DNA from: Accumulibacter appositus
Lineage (GTDB): Bacteria > Pseudomonadota > Gammaproteobacteria > Burkholderiales > Rhodocyclaceae
DNA length: 64,000 nucleotides
Strand: one strand, 5' to 3'
Assembly: GCF_035440685.1 (NCBI RefSeq)
Contig: NZ_DAORMW010000013.1
Position numbers and translations under genes: made by a program. Of this stretch, positions 1-7,787 are shown in pieces. How positions within the stretch are numbered: the first letter of the stretch is position 1; each line of letters opens with the position of its first letter. Below the pieces are notes generated by a model. That model saw nothing but the letters and a program-made list of their open reading frames with translations. It searched no databases and was not told where the DNA came from.

Positions 1-172
1 GCGGCGGCCTTGCGCTCGGCTTCGGCCTTGGCGGCGTCTGCGGCGGCCTTGCGCTCGGCTTCGGCCTTGGCGGCGTCTGCGGCGGCCTTGCGCTCGGCTT
101 CGGCCTTGGCGGCGTCTGCGGCGGCCTTGCGCTCGGCTTCGGCCTTGGCGGCGTCTGCGGCGGCCTTGCGCT
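1..172. repeat. 39-bp tandem repeat, four perfect copies plus a partial
   Basis: Four identical 39-bp units lie at 1-39, 40-78, 79-117 and 118-156. A fifth diverges after about 15 bases (157-172). The array starts at or before the window edge. Being a multiple of three, it encodes a 13-residue helical repeat on the minus strand. Perfect identity between copies points to recent expansion by slippage or recombination. Confidence 0.95.
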
Positions 173-314
173 TGGCCTCTGCCCGAGCCGCCTCCTCAGC
201 GGCTTTCCGTTCTGCTTGCTCGTTCGCTGCACGACGCGTGTTGAAGGAGCGCCACGCGAAAAAGGCCACGACCACGCCTGCGGCGACTAATAACAAGGTC
301 TCATTGATTGACAT
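1..314 (-). CDS. Membrane-anchored coiled-coil repeat protein, 5' part
   Basis: The gene runs off the left edge; only about 104 N-terminal codons are visible. It opens at the ATG at 314, with an AAGGAT ribosome site about 8 bases upstream. Residues 1-6 precede one hydrophobic segment (about 7-21, LLLVAAGVVVAFFAW), then a basic patch (RSFNTRRA) and a long charged helix of Ala, Lys, Glu and Arg. From about residue 53 this becomes exact copies of the 13-residue unit DAAKAEAERKAAA. One N-terminal membrane anchor followed by a TolA-like Ala/Lys/Glu helix suggests a spacer or envelope-tethered rod, but no conserved domain is visible in this part. The C-terminal function is outside the window. I do not recognise the family, and the copy number is expected to be unstable. 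Confidence 0.7.
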   Translation of the reverse strand, partial: MSINETLLLVAAGVVVAFFAWRSFNTRRAANEQAERKAAEEAARAEAKRKAAADAAKAEAERKAAADAAKAEAERKAAADAAKAEAERKAAADAAKAEAERKAA

Positions 315-924
315 TGAACTGATCCTTCGCCCTTTTGGCATTCACCCTCGTCGGAATATGCCGACGCACGCCCAGTCACCGTTCAATTCTTCAGCCGACG
401 GCTTTGGGCACTCGCTGTCGACCATGATAAAACGAATAATTGACGCGTTGGGCGATCGCCAGGCTGCGCGCCGGTCGACGAATCGCGGCGATAGCGTACG
501 GTTACGAGATATCGAGACACCCCTGAGCATGGAAGTCATGACCTTTTCGCTCTTCTCTTGCCGTGGGGATTCCGGCTTGCAGACCGGAATCGTTCGCCGG
601 GCAGGGAGCATGCTCCATGAATTCTGGCCCGCAGCCCGCGAGGGGAGAGGGGGGCGTCGCGAGTCGCATGCGCGCCTTTTCCATTAACTGCTGCATCCCT
701 GCGTAGCGGTCGAGCCCGGAAACTGAGAGAATGCCGGGCTCGGGAACGATGCTGGCTGGCCAGGACGGCGTTTGCTCGGCGAGCTTTGCCTTCCTTGATC
801 AGCTGGAAAGGCGTGGCGCCAGACGAACCGGCGTTTCACCTGGCCGTCAAATCAGGCGACTGCTTGCCGCCAGTTGGCGTGGTGGGCTCATTTGCGCGCA
901 AGCCCGGCGCGGAGGACGTAGGGA
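315..924. other. Intergenic region upstream of ribB
   Basis: About 610 bases without a convincing gene. It contains a dispersed repeat element (about 512-688) also found near 26.9 kb, and a perfect 9-bp inverted repeat, CGAGCCCGG / CCGGGCTCG, at 711-719 and 734-742 with a 14-base loop and no T-run. I looked for an FMN riboswitch, which often precedes ribB, and found none of its conserved blocks. Confidence 0.6.
512..688 (+). repeat. Dispersed intergenic repeat, copy A
   Basis: This stretch matches, in the same order, the minus strand of 26826-26936. The shared blocks are TCGAGACACCCCT, AAGTCATGACC, CCCGCGAGGGGAGA, GAGTCGC.TGCGCG and CATTAAC. Copy A is about 66 bases longer because of extra sequence between the second and third blocks, which includes TTCCGG...CCGGAA. 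Not coding. Confidence 0.65.
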
Positions 925-2058
925 ATGGCACCACAGAGCACTTCTGGCGATGTTTCTCCGATCGAAGAAGTCATTGTCGAAATGCGTGCGGGACGGATGG
1001 TCGTGCTGGTCGACGAGGAAGATCGCGAGAATGAGGGCGATCTGATTCTCGCCGCCGAGCACGTCACTCCGGAAGCGATCAACTTCATGGCCCGTTTTGG
1101 GCGTGGTCTGATTTGCCTGACGCTGACCGAGGCCCGTTGCGGGCAACTGGGCTTGACCCAGATGGCGCGTGACAACAAGAGTCCGTACAGCACGGCGTTC
1201 ACGGTTTCAATCGAAGCCGCCGAAGGGGTGACCACCGGAATCTCGGCGCAGGACCGCGCGTTGACCATCCAGGCAGCAGTGGCCCGCAACGCCCAGCCGA
1301 CAGACATTGTTCAGCCGGGCCATGTCTTTCCGATCATGGCGCGGGCGGGCGGTGTCCTGGTGCGTGCCGGCCATACCGAAGCCGGCTGCGATCTGGCCCA
1401 GCTCGCCGGGCTCGAACCGGCAGCGGTCATTTGCGAGATCCTCAACGAGGATGGCAGCATGGCCCGCCTGCACGACCTGGTCGACTTTGCTCGCCAGCAT
1501 GGCCTCAAGATTGGCACCATCGCCGATCTGATTCATTACCGCAGCCAGCACGAGACACTGGTCGAGCGCACGCTGTCGAAACCGGTACAGTCGGCGCACG
1601 GCGAGTTCATGCTGCACGCGTATACCGATTGCACTTCGAACGAGGTGCATCTGGTGCTCACCAAGGGCGAGATTCGCCCCGATGAGGAGACGGTGGTACG
1701 CGTGCATGAACCGCTCTCGGTGGTCGATTTCCTCGACCCGGGGGGCGAGCGGCATACTTTCTCGCTCGACGTGGCGCAGGCTGCGCTGGCGCGGGCGAGG
1801 GCCGGCGTGATCGTTTTGCTGCACCGTCCCGAAAGCGGCCAGGACATTCTCGCCATGCTTCGTGAGCCCGTCGCCAGCAAACGTCCGGCCGCCCGTTGGG
1901 ATCCTCGCATTTACGGTATCGGGGCGCAGATCCTGCGCGATCTCGGGGTCGGCAAGATGAAATTGCTTGCCAGTCCGCGGCGGATGCCGAGCATGATCGG
2001 TTTCGACCTCGAAGTCACCGGCCATATTGCCAACCTGACCGACCTTGAAAGGCTCTGA
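925..2058 (+). CDS. ribB: 3,4-dihydroxy-2-butanone-4-phosphate synthase with degenerate GTP cyclohydrolase II domain (RibBX type)
   Basis: The N-terminal domain (about 1-205) is DHBP synthase, converting ribulose 5-phosphate to the four-carbon unit of riboflavin. It has the metal/substrate loop DEEDRENEGDL near residue 30 and the RAGHTEAGCDL motif near 150. The C-terminal half aligns with GTP cyclohydrolase II but has lost its chemistry. The HxECLTGD and RCDC zinc cysteines are replaced (HEPLSVVD, ERHTFSLDV) and the GRNIGL loop reads SGQDILA. The structural block YGIGAQILRDLG is kept. Such hybrids are known as RibBX, so the RibA step must be encoded elsewhere. A GGAGGA ribosome site precedes ATG 925. 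The stop overlaps the ribH start by one base (TGATG), so the two are co-translated. Confidence 0.93.
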   Translation: MAPQSTSGDVSPIEEVIVEMRAGRMVVLVDEEDRENEGDLILAAEHVTPEAINFMARFGRGLICLTLTEARCGQLGLTQMARDNKSPYSTAFTVSIEAAEGVTTGISAQDRALTIQAAVARNAQPTDIVQPGHVFPIMARAGGVLVRAGHTEAGCDLAQLAGLEPAAVICEILNEDGSMARLHDLVDFARQHGLKIGTIADLIHYRSQHETLVERTLSKPVQSAHGEFMLHAYTDCTSNEVHLVLTKGEIRPDEETVVRVHEPLSVVDFLDPGGERHTFSLDVAQAALARARAGVIVLLHRPESGQDILAMLREPVASKRPAARWDPRIYGIGAQILRDLGVGKMKLLASPRRMPSMIGFDLEVTGHIANLTDLERL

Positions 2059-2570
2059 TGAGCACCCAAACGCGTAACAAGACCTCTCCCGTGCGTCGCG
2101 ACGACAAGCTCGACGAGTATGATGCTTCGCTCGACGGCGAAGGCCTGGCGATCGGCATCGTCATGAGCCGTTTCAGCCCGGAAATTGGTGAGGGCCTGCT
2201 CAGCGCTTGCCTCAGTGAGCTGCAGCGCCTCGGCGTTGACCAGGCGCGCATCACGCTGGCGACAGTGCCGGGCGCTTTGGAAATACCCCTGACGCTGCAG
2301 ACGATGGCGCAAAGCGAGCGTTTCGACGCGCTAGTCGCGCTGGGCGCGGTCATTCGCGGTGAAACCTATCACTTCGAGGTTGTTGCCAACGACTCCTGCC
2401 GGGGCGTGATGGAGGTCCAGCTCGACAGCGGGGTGCCCATCGCCAACGGAATACTGACCTGCGAAGACGAAGATCAGGCGCTGGCTCGCATGCAGCAGAA
2501 AGGCGCCGACTGTGCACAGGTGGCGGTCGAGATGGCCAATCTGCTGGCGGCACTCGGGGAGCGCTCGTGA
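2058..2570 (+). CDS. ribH: 6,7-dimethyl-8-ribityllumazine synthase
   Basis: Lumazine synthase condenses the DHBP synthase product with 5-amino-6-ribitylaminouracil, the penultimate step of riboflavin synthesis. The 170-residue protein has the family core: the substrate loop PGALEIPL, then GAVIRGETYHFEVVAND with the catalytic His, and GILTCEDEDQAL. The N-terminus carries about 25 extra polar residues before IGIVMSRF, usual in betaproteobacteria. It starts inside the ribB stop codon and its own stop overlaps the nusB start, so it sits in the middle of a translationally coupled ribB-ribH-nusB unit. Nothing in the sequence looks degenerate. Confidence 0.95.
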   Translation: MSTQTRNKTSPVRRDDKLDEYDASLDGEGLAIGIVMSRFSPEIGEGLLSACLSELQRLGVDQARITLATVPGALEIPLTLQTMAQSERFDALVALGAVIRGETYHFEVVANDSCRGVMEVQLDSGVPIANGILTCEDEDQALARMQQKGADCAQVAVEMANLLAALGERS

Positions 2571-3064
2571 TGGCCGGGGAGGGGGCGAAGAAAGTCAAGG
2601 CCACGGCCACGGCCGCCAGGTCGCCGCGTCGCCGGGCCCGCGAATTTGCCCTGCAGGGGCTCTACCAGTGGCAGCTGAGTGGTAACGACGAAGCGGCAAT
2701 CGAAGCGCATCTTGGCGACGTCGAAGGTTTCGACAAGGCAGACCGTGAGTTCTTCGTCAAGTTGCTGCGCGGTGTTCTCGTTCAGCGCTTGGCGCTGCAG
2801 GAACAGCTTCAGGCGTATCTGGACCGGCCCTTTAGCGAGCTGTCGCCGATCGAGGCCAGCGTCCTGCTGGCTGGTGCTTTCGAGTTGGGCAATTATCCGC
2901 AAACGCCGTATCGGGTGATCATCAACGAGTCGATCGAACTGGCCAAGGCTTACGGTGGCACGGACGGCCACAAGTACGTCAACGGCGTCCTCGACAAGCT
3001 GGCTCTGAGTTTGCGTCCGGCCGAGGTCGAAGCCAAGCGCGCGGCGCGCGCCAAGGCGCGCTGA
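2570..3064 (+). CDS. nusB: Transcription antitermination factor NusB
   Basis: NusB binds boxA RNA with ribosomal protein S10 in rRNA antitermination. The protein opens with a basic Ala/Lys-rich tail and then the family signature RRRAREFALQGLYQW. Later come ELSPIEASVLLAGAFEL and the C-terminal block VIINESIELAKAYGGTDGHKYVNGVLDKL. All are intact, and the length (164 residues) is normal. I chose ATG 2570, whose A is the last base of the ribH stop; GTG 2567 is in frame directly before it and could serve instead. The ribH-nusB pairing is widespread in proteobacteria. Confidence 0.95.
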   Translation: MAGEGAKKVKATATAARSPRRRAREFALQGLYQWQLSGNDEAAIEAHLGDVEGFDKADREFFVKLLRGVLVQRLALQEQLQAYLDRPFSELSPIEASVLLAGAFELGNYPQTPYRVIINESIELAKAYGGTDGHKYVNGVLDKLALSLRPAEVEAKRAARAKAR

Positions 3065-3115
3065 TCAGCGGCGCCGAGCGAGGCCGGCAATCCGTGGCCG
3101 TGCAAGGGAGTGGAG

Positions 3116-4078
3116 ATGCCCAGCGAGTTTGACGTGATCCGGACCTATTTCTCCAGGCCGACGCCGCAGGCGGTCCTCGGGCCGGGTGACGATTGCGCGC
3201 TGCTCGTGCCGTCGGCGGGCTGCGAATTGGCAATCACCACCGATATGCTGGTCGAGGGCCAGCATTTCCTGCCCGACACCGACCCCCGCCAACTTGGCTG
3301 GAAAGCCCTGGCGGTGAACCTCTCGGATCTGGCCGCGATGGGTGCCAAGCCGCGCTGGGCTCTGCTTGCCGGCAGCCTGCCGGAGGCGCGTGCGCAGTGG
3401 CTGGCGGCGTTTTCGGAAGGCGTCTTTGCCTGCGCCAGCCGCTACGGCGTCGATCTGGTTGGCGGCGATACGACGCGCGGTCCGCTCAACCTGTGTTTCA
3501 CGGTGCTCGGTGAAGTTCCCGCCGGCGAGGCGCTGCGTCGCGATCGGGCTGTGCGCGGTGACGATCTCTGGATTTCCGGGTGGCCGGGCTTGGCGGCCAT
3601 GGGGCTCGCGCATTTGCAGGGTCGCACAAGGCTCGCGGAAACGCTCGCCAAGCGCTGCCTGGCGGCCTTGCAACAGCCGCGGCCGCGCGTCGAACTGGGT
3701 CTCGAGTTGCGTGTGCGTCGCCTGGCGAACGCGGCCATCGACGTCTCGGATGGCGTGCTCGCCGACCTTGGGCACATTCTCGAACGCTCGGCGGTTGCCG
3801 CCGAAATCCATGCGGCGCAGCTACCATCAAGGCCGGCCGGCGTCGACCCGCTGTTCGCGCGCCAGTGTCAGCTGGCCGGTGGTGACGACTACGAACTTGT
3901 CTTCTCGGCAGCGCCGGCAAAGCGACTCGAGCTTGCCGCGCTGGCTGCCGAGCTCGATCTGCCGCTGTGGCGCTTCGGGGAGGTTGTCGACGCCGTCGGT
4001 GACAGGCGCCTGACGTTGCTCGACGAGGATGGCCAGGAACTGGCCATCGATGGTCAAGGATTCGACCACTTTGCCTGA
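3116..4078 (+). CDS. thiL: Thiamine-monophosphate kinase
   Basis: ThiL phosphorylates thiamine monophosphate to thiamine pyrophosphate. The N-terminal block GPGDDCALL and the ITTDMLVEGQHF segment supply the Mg-ATP aspartates. KALAVNLSDLAAMGAKP and LVGGDTTRG follow, as in the PurM/ThiL superfamily, and the C-terminal AGGDDYELVF is intact. I prefer ATG 3116 (MPSEFDVI) because GGGAG at 3106-3110 sits about 5 bases upstream; GTG 3110 is an in-frame alternative two codons earlier. It lies 51 bases after nusB. The order nusB-thiL-pgpA-pncC is a common proteobacterial arrangement. Confidence 0.95.
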   Translation: MPSEFDVIRTYFSRPTPQAVLGPGDDCALLVPSAGCELAITTDMLVEGQHFLPDTDPRQLGWKALAVNLSDLAAMGAKPRWALLAGSLPEARAQWLAAFSEGVFACASRYGVDLVGGDTTRGPLNLCFTVLGEVPAGEALRRDRAVRGDDLWISGWPGLAAMGLAHLQGRTRLAETLAKRCLAALQQPRPRVELGLELRVRRLANAAIDVSDGVLADLGHILERSAVAAEIHAAQLPSRPAGVDPLFARQCQLAGGDDYELVFSAAPAKRLELAALAAELDLPLWRFGEVVDAVGDRRLTLLDEDGQELAIDGQGFDHFA

Positions 4079-4589
4079 TGCCAATCCCCACCATCCGTCG
4101 AGGTCGTCAACTTCGCCCTCGCTGCAGTTTCTCATGGCGCATCCAGCACACCTGGTAGCCTGTGGCTTCGGCAGCGGCTTGTCGCCGCGGGCGCCGGGGA
4201 CTATCGGTACGCTCTTCGCCTGGTTGTCCTTCCTCTTATTGCGTCCGTACATGAGCGACTTCGAGCTGTTGGCTTTCATCGTCGTCTGCTTCATCGGCGG
4301 CGTGTTGGCGGTACACAAGACCGGCGTCGACCTGGGTGTCATCGATCACGGCAGCATTGTCTGGGACGAGATCGTACCCTTCTGGCTGGTGCTGCTGTTC
4401 TGTCCGGACAACTGGCTGTGGCAGATCACCGCTTTCTGCCTGTTTCGCTTTTTCGACATCAGCAAACCGCAGCCGGCGCGCTACTTCGACGAGCAGGTGA
4501 AGAATGGATTCGGGGTGATGACTGACGATCTGGTCGCGGCCGGCTATACCTTGTTGGTGCTGGCGATTCTGCGTTTCGTTCTGCCATGA
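4050..4589 (+). CDS. pgpA: Phosphatidylglycerophosphatase A
   Basis: PgpA dephosphorylates phosphatidylglycerol phosphate at the inner membrane. The family block GFGSGLSPRAPGTIGTLFAW is followed by several hydrophobic segments, DHGSIVWDEIVPFW with acidic residues for metal binding, FRFFDISKPQPARYFD, and the C-terminal VMTDDLVAAGYTLL. The start is uncertain. ATG 4029, ATG 4050 and TTG 4071 are in frame and all overlap the thiL end; ATG 4134 would remove most of the tail before AHPAHL. I chose 4050 as a compromise. The stop overlaps pncC by four bases (ATGA). Confidence 0.9.
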   Translation: MVKDSTTLPDANPHHPSRSSTSPSLQFLMAHPAHLVACGFGSGLSPRAPGTIGTLFAWLSFLLLRPYMSDFELLAFIVVCFIGGVLAVHKTGVDLGVIDHGSIVWDEIVPFWLVLLFCPDNWLWQITAFCLFRFFDISKPQPARYFDEQVKNGFGVMTDDLVAAGYTLLVLAILRFVLP

Positions 4590-5095
4590 ACGCCTGCGAT
4601 CAGGCTGCGCTGGAAGCGCTGGCTGGCGAAGTAGGCGAGCTGCTGCTGGCCAATAGCGAGCGCTTGGCGACCGCCGAGTCCTGCACCGGTGGCTGGGTGG
4701 GCCAGTGCGCGACAGCGATTGTCGGCAGTTCGCGTTGGTTTGAGCGGGGTTTTGTCACCTATTCGAACGACGCCAAGATCGAGACCCTAGGCGTCGGTGC
4801 TGAAACACTTGCCGCACACGGGGCGGTAAGCGAAGCCACCGCAGCGGCCATGGCGCGTGGCGCGCTGCGTCACAGTCGTGCTGACTGGGCGCTGGCGATC
4901 ACTGGTGTCGCCGGTCCGGGTGGCGGCTCTCCGGCCCGGCCCGTGGGGACCGTCTGCTTCGCCTGGGCAGGGCCAGAAGGGCGAATCGAGACCGCGACCC
5001 GTTGCTTTGTGGGCGACCGCGCAGCGGTGCGCGCGCAGTCGGTGGCGCAGGCGCTGCAAGGGCTACTGCAACGTGCCAGGAGGCCGCTGGGCTGA
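4586..5095 (+). CDS. pncC: Nicotinamide-nucleotide amidase (CinA C-terminal family)
   Basis: This is a stand-alone CinA C-terminal domain of 169 residues. Such proteins deamidate nicotinamide mononucleotide, recycling the pyridine ring for NAD. It has the signature ERLATAESCTGGWVGQ, with the reactive Ser/Cys region, then SSRWFERGFVTYSNDAK and the conserved ITGVAGPGGGSPARPVGTV loop. The N-terminal molybdopterin-like domain of full-length CinA is absent, as usual in proteobacteria. It starts within the pgpA stop codon and ends the ribB-to-pncC run. A gap of 138 bases follows. Confidence 0.93.
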   Translation: MNACDQAALEALAGEVGELLLANSERLATAESCTGGWVGQCATAIVGSSRWFERGFVTYSNDAKIETLGVGAETLAAHGAVSEATAAAMARGALRHSRADWALAITGVAGPGGGSPARPVGTVCFAWAGPEGRIETATRCFVGDRAAVRAQSVAQALQGLLQRARRPLG

Positions 5096-5233
5096 GGCCC
5101 GCCGCGAGCCTTGCGCCAAGGGGGGGGCATAGGCTGCTAATAAAATAAAGAAATGCGGTAGGCAGATGCGCCAGAGACGGGCGCCTTGGAATAGAATGGA
5201 TCACCAGGATCTGCTCTGTCTTCATTCCGGACC

Positions 5234-6142
5234 ATGCGCTCGAGAATCAGCATTCCTCTCGCTATGTGGGGCACTTTTTCGCTACTGGCGGTTGTCTTTG
5301 TAGCGGCGGATGACGCCCAAGGGTCGTCGTCAACGCAGGCAGGCACCGCGGCCGTGCTCGATAACGGCGATTGGTGGCTGACGCTGGCAGCCGTCCTCAG
5401 CTTGCTCGGCTGCGCGAGCTGGCTGTTTCGCCGTGGCCGCGAGCAGCGATCCAAGCCGCCGCAGCTCCCGGTTACCGTCGTCCGCCCGTTTGACAGCAGC
5501 GACGATTCCGGTTGGGAGTTGCAGGTCAACAACGGGCTGGATGCGCCGCTGGGCGACAGCGACAGCCGCCTGCCTGTCGATGCCGTTGCGGCGACCGCGA
5601 GCGTCTTCGGCAGCTCTGCCCAGCAGCAGCGCGATAACGCAAAGGTCGCTGTAGTCCTCGAACTCGCCGAGATCATGGTCTCCTTCGGGCGCGCCCGCGG
5701 CGCCGAGCAGGCACTGGAGGACTTTGTAAACGCTCACCCTCTGGTGGCGCTGACGCCCTGGCTGAAACTCCTCGAACTCTATCAACAGAATGGGCAGCGT
5801 CAGGCTTTCGAAATATTGAGCCTGCGACTCAGACGCCATTTCAACATCGCTGCACCGGAATGGGAGTGGGTCGGCGAGGTTTTTGAACCATTGGCGATCG
5901 TCGGTGAAGAACAAGCAGCGTCGATCGACCAGTTGCTGCCGCAGCTGCCAACGCTAAGGCAGGTGGCACGCATCCGCTGCGAGATTTCGCGTATCTGGGG
6001 CTCGCCAGAGTGCCTGATCTACCTGAACAAACTCCTGCGCGACAATCGCAATGGCGAGCGCCGGGGTTTTGCCGCAGGCGCGGTGCGCGAGCTGTTGTTG
6101 CTGATCGATCTGATGGAAAACCACCTCGTTCGTAGCGTCTGA
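5234..6142 (+). CDS. FimV-like membrane protein
   Basis: The protein is predicted to be bitopic. An N-terminal hydrophobic stretch (about 6-25) may be a signal or anchor, and a second segment lies near 48-65 (LTLAAVLSLLGCASWLF). A basic stop-transfer patch and a cytoplasmic region follow. Residues about 135-215 form a helical domain, VVLELAEIMVSFG...AEQALEDFVNAHP...WLKLLELYQQNGQRQAFE. This resembles the FimV/TPR-type segment found in betaproteobacterial proteins linked to pili and cell poles. The remaining C-terminus is helical without a motif I can name. Its only close neighbour is recA, on the same strand 160 bases downstream under its own promoter. Function is inferred from weak similarity only. 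Confidence 0.6.
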   Translation: MRSRISIPLAMWGTFSLLAVVFVAADDAQGSSSTQAGTAAVLDNGDWWLTLAAVLSLLGCASWLFRRGREQRSKPPQLPVTVVRPFDSSDDSGWELQVNNGLDAPLGDSDSRLPVDAVAATASVFGSSAQQQRDNAKVAVVLELAEIMVSFGRARGAEQALEDFVNAHPLVALTPWLKLLELYQQNGQRQAFEILSLRLRRHFNIAAPEWEWVGEVFEPLAIVGEEQAASIDQLLPQLPTLRQVARIRCEISRIWGSPECLIYLNKLLRDNRNGERRGFAAGAVRELLLLIDLMENHLVRSV

Positions 6143-6188
6143 AGCAGTGCCTTGCCGAGCAGTAGCTTTTGCTCGCCGTTCGTAAAGG

Positions 6189-6217
6189 CTGACCATTCTC
6201 CGGCTACTGTATATAAT
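6189..6217 (+). promoter_or_regulatory. recA sigma-70 promoter
   Basis: The -35 hexamer CTGACC (6189-6194) and a perfect -10 TATAAT (6212-6217) are separated by 17 bases. They lie about 85 bases before the recA ATG. The -10 is inside the LexA box. Confidence 0.75.
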
Positions 6218-6222
6218 GACAG
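6207..6222. promoter_or_regulatory. LexA (SOS) box upstream of recA
   Basis: CTGTATATAATGACAG is an exact CTGT-N8-ACAG match to the gammaproteobacterial/betaproteobacterial LexA consensus. It overlaps the -10 hexamer, so bound LexA would block polymerase. This makes recA, and probably the adjacent recX, SOS-inducible. Confidence 0.88.
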
Positions 6223-6302
6223 TCCGCGTTGCTGCGGAGGTGGGCATCTTCAGTGCCTTCGAACATGGGATAATTCCGCTCACTCAAGCAAGGGGACTGG
6301 TA

Positions 6303-7319
6303 ATGGACGATAACAAGGCAAAGGCGCTGGCTGCAGCGCTGGCCCAGATCGAAAAGCAGTTTGGCAAGGGCTCGATCATGAAAATGGGCGAGGGCAGCGT
6401 GGTGACCGATGTCCCGGTTGTCTCCACCGGCTCGCTGGGGCTGGACATTGCTCTCGGCATCGGAGGTCTTCCGCGTGGCCGAGTGGTCGAGGTCTACGGT
6501 CCGGAGTCCTCGGGAAAGACGACCCTGACGCTGCAGGTTATCGCCGAAATGCAGAAGCTCGGCGGTACGGCAGCCTTCATCGACGCTGAACACGCGCTCG
6601 ACCCAGCTTACGCACAGAAGCTTGGCGTAAACCTCGACGAGCTATTGATCTCGCAACCCGATACCGGCGAACAGGCGCTGGAAATCGCCGACATGCTGGT
6701 GCGTTCAGCCAGCGTCGATGTGGTCGTCATCGATTCGGTTGCTGCGCTGGTGCCAAAGGCCGAAATCGAAGGCGAGATGGGTGATTCCTTGCCCGGCCTG
6801 CAGGCGCGTTTGATGAGTCAGGCTCTGCGCAAACTGACGGCCAACATCAATCGCACCAATACCCTGGTCATCTTCATCAATCAGATTCGCATGAAAATCG
6901 GGGTCATGTTCGGTAGCCCGGAAACTACGACGGGTGGCAATGCGCTGAAGTTCTACGCCTCGGTTCGTCTCGACATTCGTCGTATCGGCAACATCAAGAA
7001 AGGCGACGAAGTGATCGGCAACGAGACCCGCGTCAAGGTCGTCAAGAACAAGGTCGCGCCGCCCTTTCGCGAAGCCATCTTCGATATCCTCTACGGCGAA
7101 GGAACCTCACGCGAAGGCGAGATCATCGAACTCGGGGTGCTGCACAAGCTGGTCGAGAAATCGGGTTCCTGGTATGCGTACAATGGCGAGAAGATCGGCC
7201 AGGGCAAGGACAATGCGCGTGAGTATTTGAAGAGCAAGCCACAGGTCGCCGAGGAGATAGAGGCAAAAATTCGCGCGGCCGTGAACGTTCCCTCTCCGCC
7301 GGTGAAGACGGCCGCCTAG
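6303..7319 (+). CDS. recA: Recombinase RecA
   Basis: RecA forms the ATP-dependent filament on single-stranded DNA for homologous recombination and triggers LexA self-cleavage. The sequence shows Walker A GPESSGKTTL, the Walker B region VDVVVIDSVAAL, the loop L1 stretch EGEMGDSLPGLQARLMSQ and the L2 region INQIRMKIGVMFGSPETTTGG. The C-terminal domain ends in a short Pro/Ala-rich tail. Length is 338 residues. I start at ATG 6303 (MDDNKAKALAAAL) because AAGGGGA precedes it. The longer frame from 6216 begins inside the LexA box and would not be transcribed completely. recX follows 12 bases later. Confidence 0.98.
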   Translation: MDDNKAKALAAALAQIEKQFGKGSIMKMGEGSVVTDVPVVSTGSLGLDIALGIGGLPRGRVVEVYGPESSGKTTLTLQVIAEMQKLGGTAAFIDAEHALDPAYAQKLGVNLDELLISQPDTGEQALEIADMLVRSASVDVVVIDSVAALVPKAEIEGEMGDSLPGLQARLMSQALRKLTANINRTNTLVIFINQIRMKIGVMFGSPETTTGGNALKFYASVRLDIRRIGNIKKGDEVIGNETRVKVVKNKVAPPFREAIFDILYGEGTSREGEIIELGVLHKLVEKSGSWYAYNGEKIGQGKDNAREYLKSKPQVAEEIEAKIRAAVNVPSPPVKTAA

Positions 7320-7331
7320 TGCCCCCCGGAG

Positions 7332-7784
7332 ATGGGCGAAAGCTTGCGCGAGCGGGCTCTGCGAATGCTCGGGCGGCGTGACTATGCGCGGCTTGAGCTG
7401 GCGCACAAGTTGATGCCACACGCGGAATCGGCAGCGCAGGTGTACGCCTTGCTCGACGATCTGACCGCCAGAGGCTTGCTGTCGGACGAGCGTTACGCGC
7501 TGGCGCGAGTAAGTGCCCGTTCGGGGCGCGTCGGTGACGCGCAGCTGGCCTATGAATTGCGATTGAAAGGCGTTGCCGGCGAGCTGGTGAGTGCTGCTAT
7601 CGCGACCGGCGAAGACGAGCTGTCGCGCGCGTGGCGCGTCTGGCAGCGGAAGTTCGCTCGTCAACCCGCGCTGGCCGCCGACGATGTTGTGGCGCGTAGC
7701 CGTCAGATGCGCTTTCTGGCTGGCCGTGGGTTTTCCGCTGAAACCATCCGACGCGTCCTGCGCGGCGATCTCGAAGACGATTGA
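7332..7784 (+). CDS. recX: Regulatory protein RecX
   Basis: RecX binds RecA filaments and limits their activity. The 150-residue protein starts with the family-typical LRERALRMLGRRDYARLEL. Three-helix repeats follow, including VYALLDDLTARGLLSDERYA and VARSRQMRFLAGRGFSAETIRRVL. It is 12 bases downstream of recA and just 3 bases upstream of lptB. It is therefore probably read from the recA promoter, and lptB may receive SOS read-through. A CCGGAG ribosome site lies ahead of ATG 7332. Confidence 0.93.
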   Translation: MGESLRERALRMLGRRDYARLELAHKLMPHAESAAQVYALLDDLTARGLLSDERYALARVSARSGRVGDAQLAYELRLKGVAGELVSAAIATGEDELSRAWRVWQRKFARQPALAADDVVARSRQMRFLAGRGFSAETIRRVLRGDLEDD

Positions 7785-7787
7785 GAA

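Noticed and set aside
1..172. 39-bp repeats as a CRISPR array
   Set aside because: Repeats are directly adjacent with no spacers and encode a periodic helix in frame; it is a coding tandem repeat.
315..924. FMN riboswitch upstream of ribB
   Set aside because: None of the conserved RFN blocks is present on either strand; only a simple 9-bp hairpin and a dispersed repeat are found.
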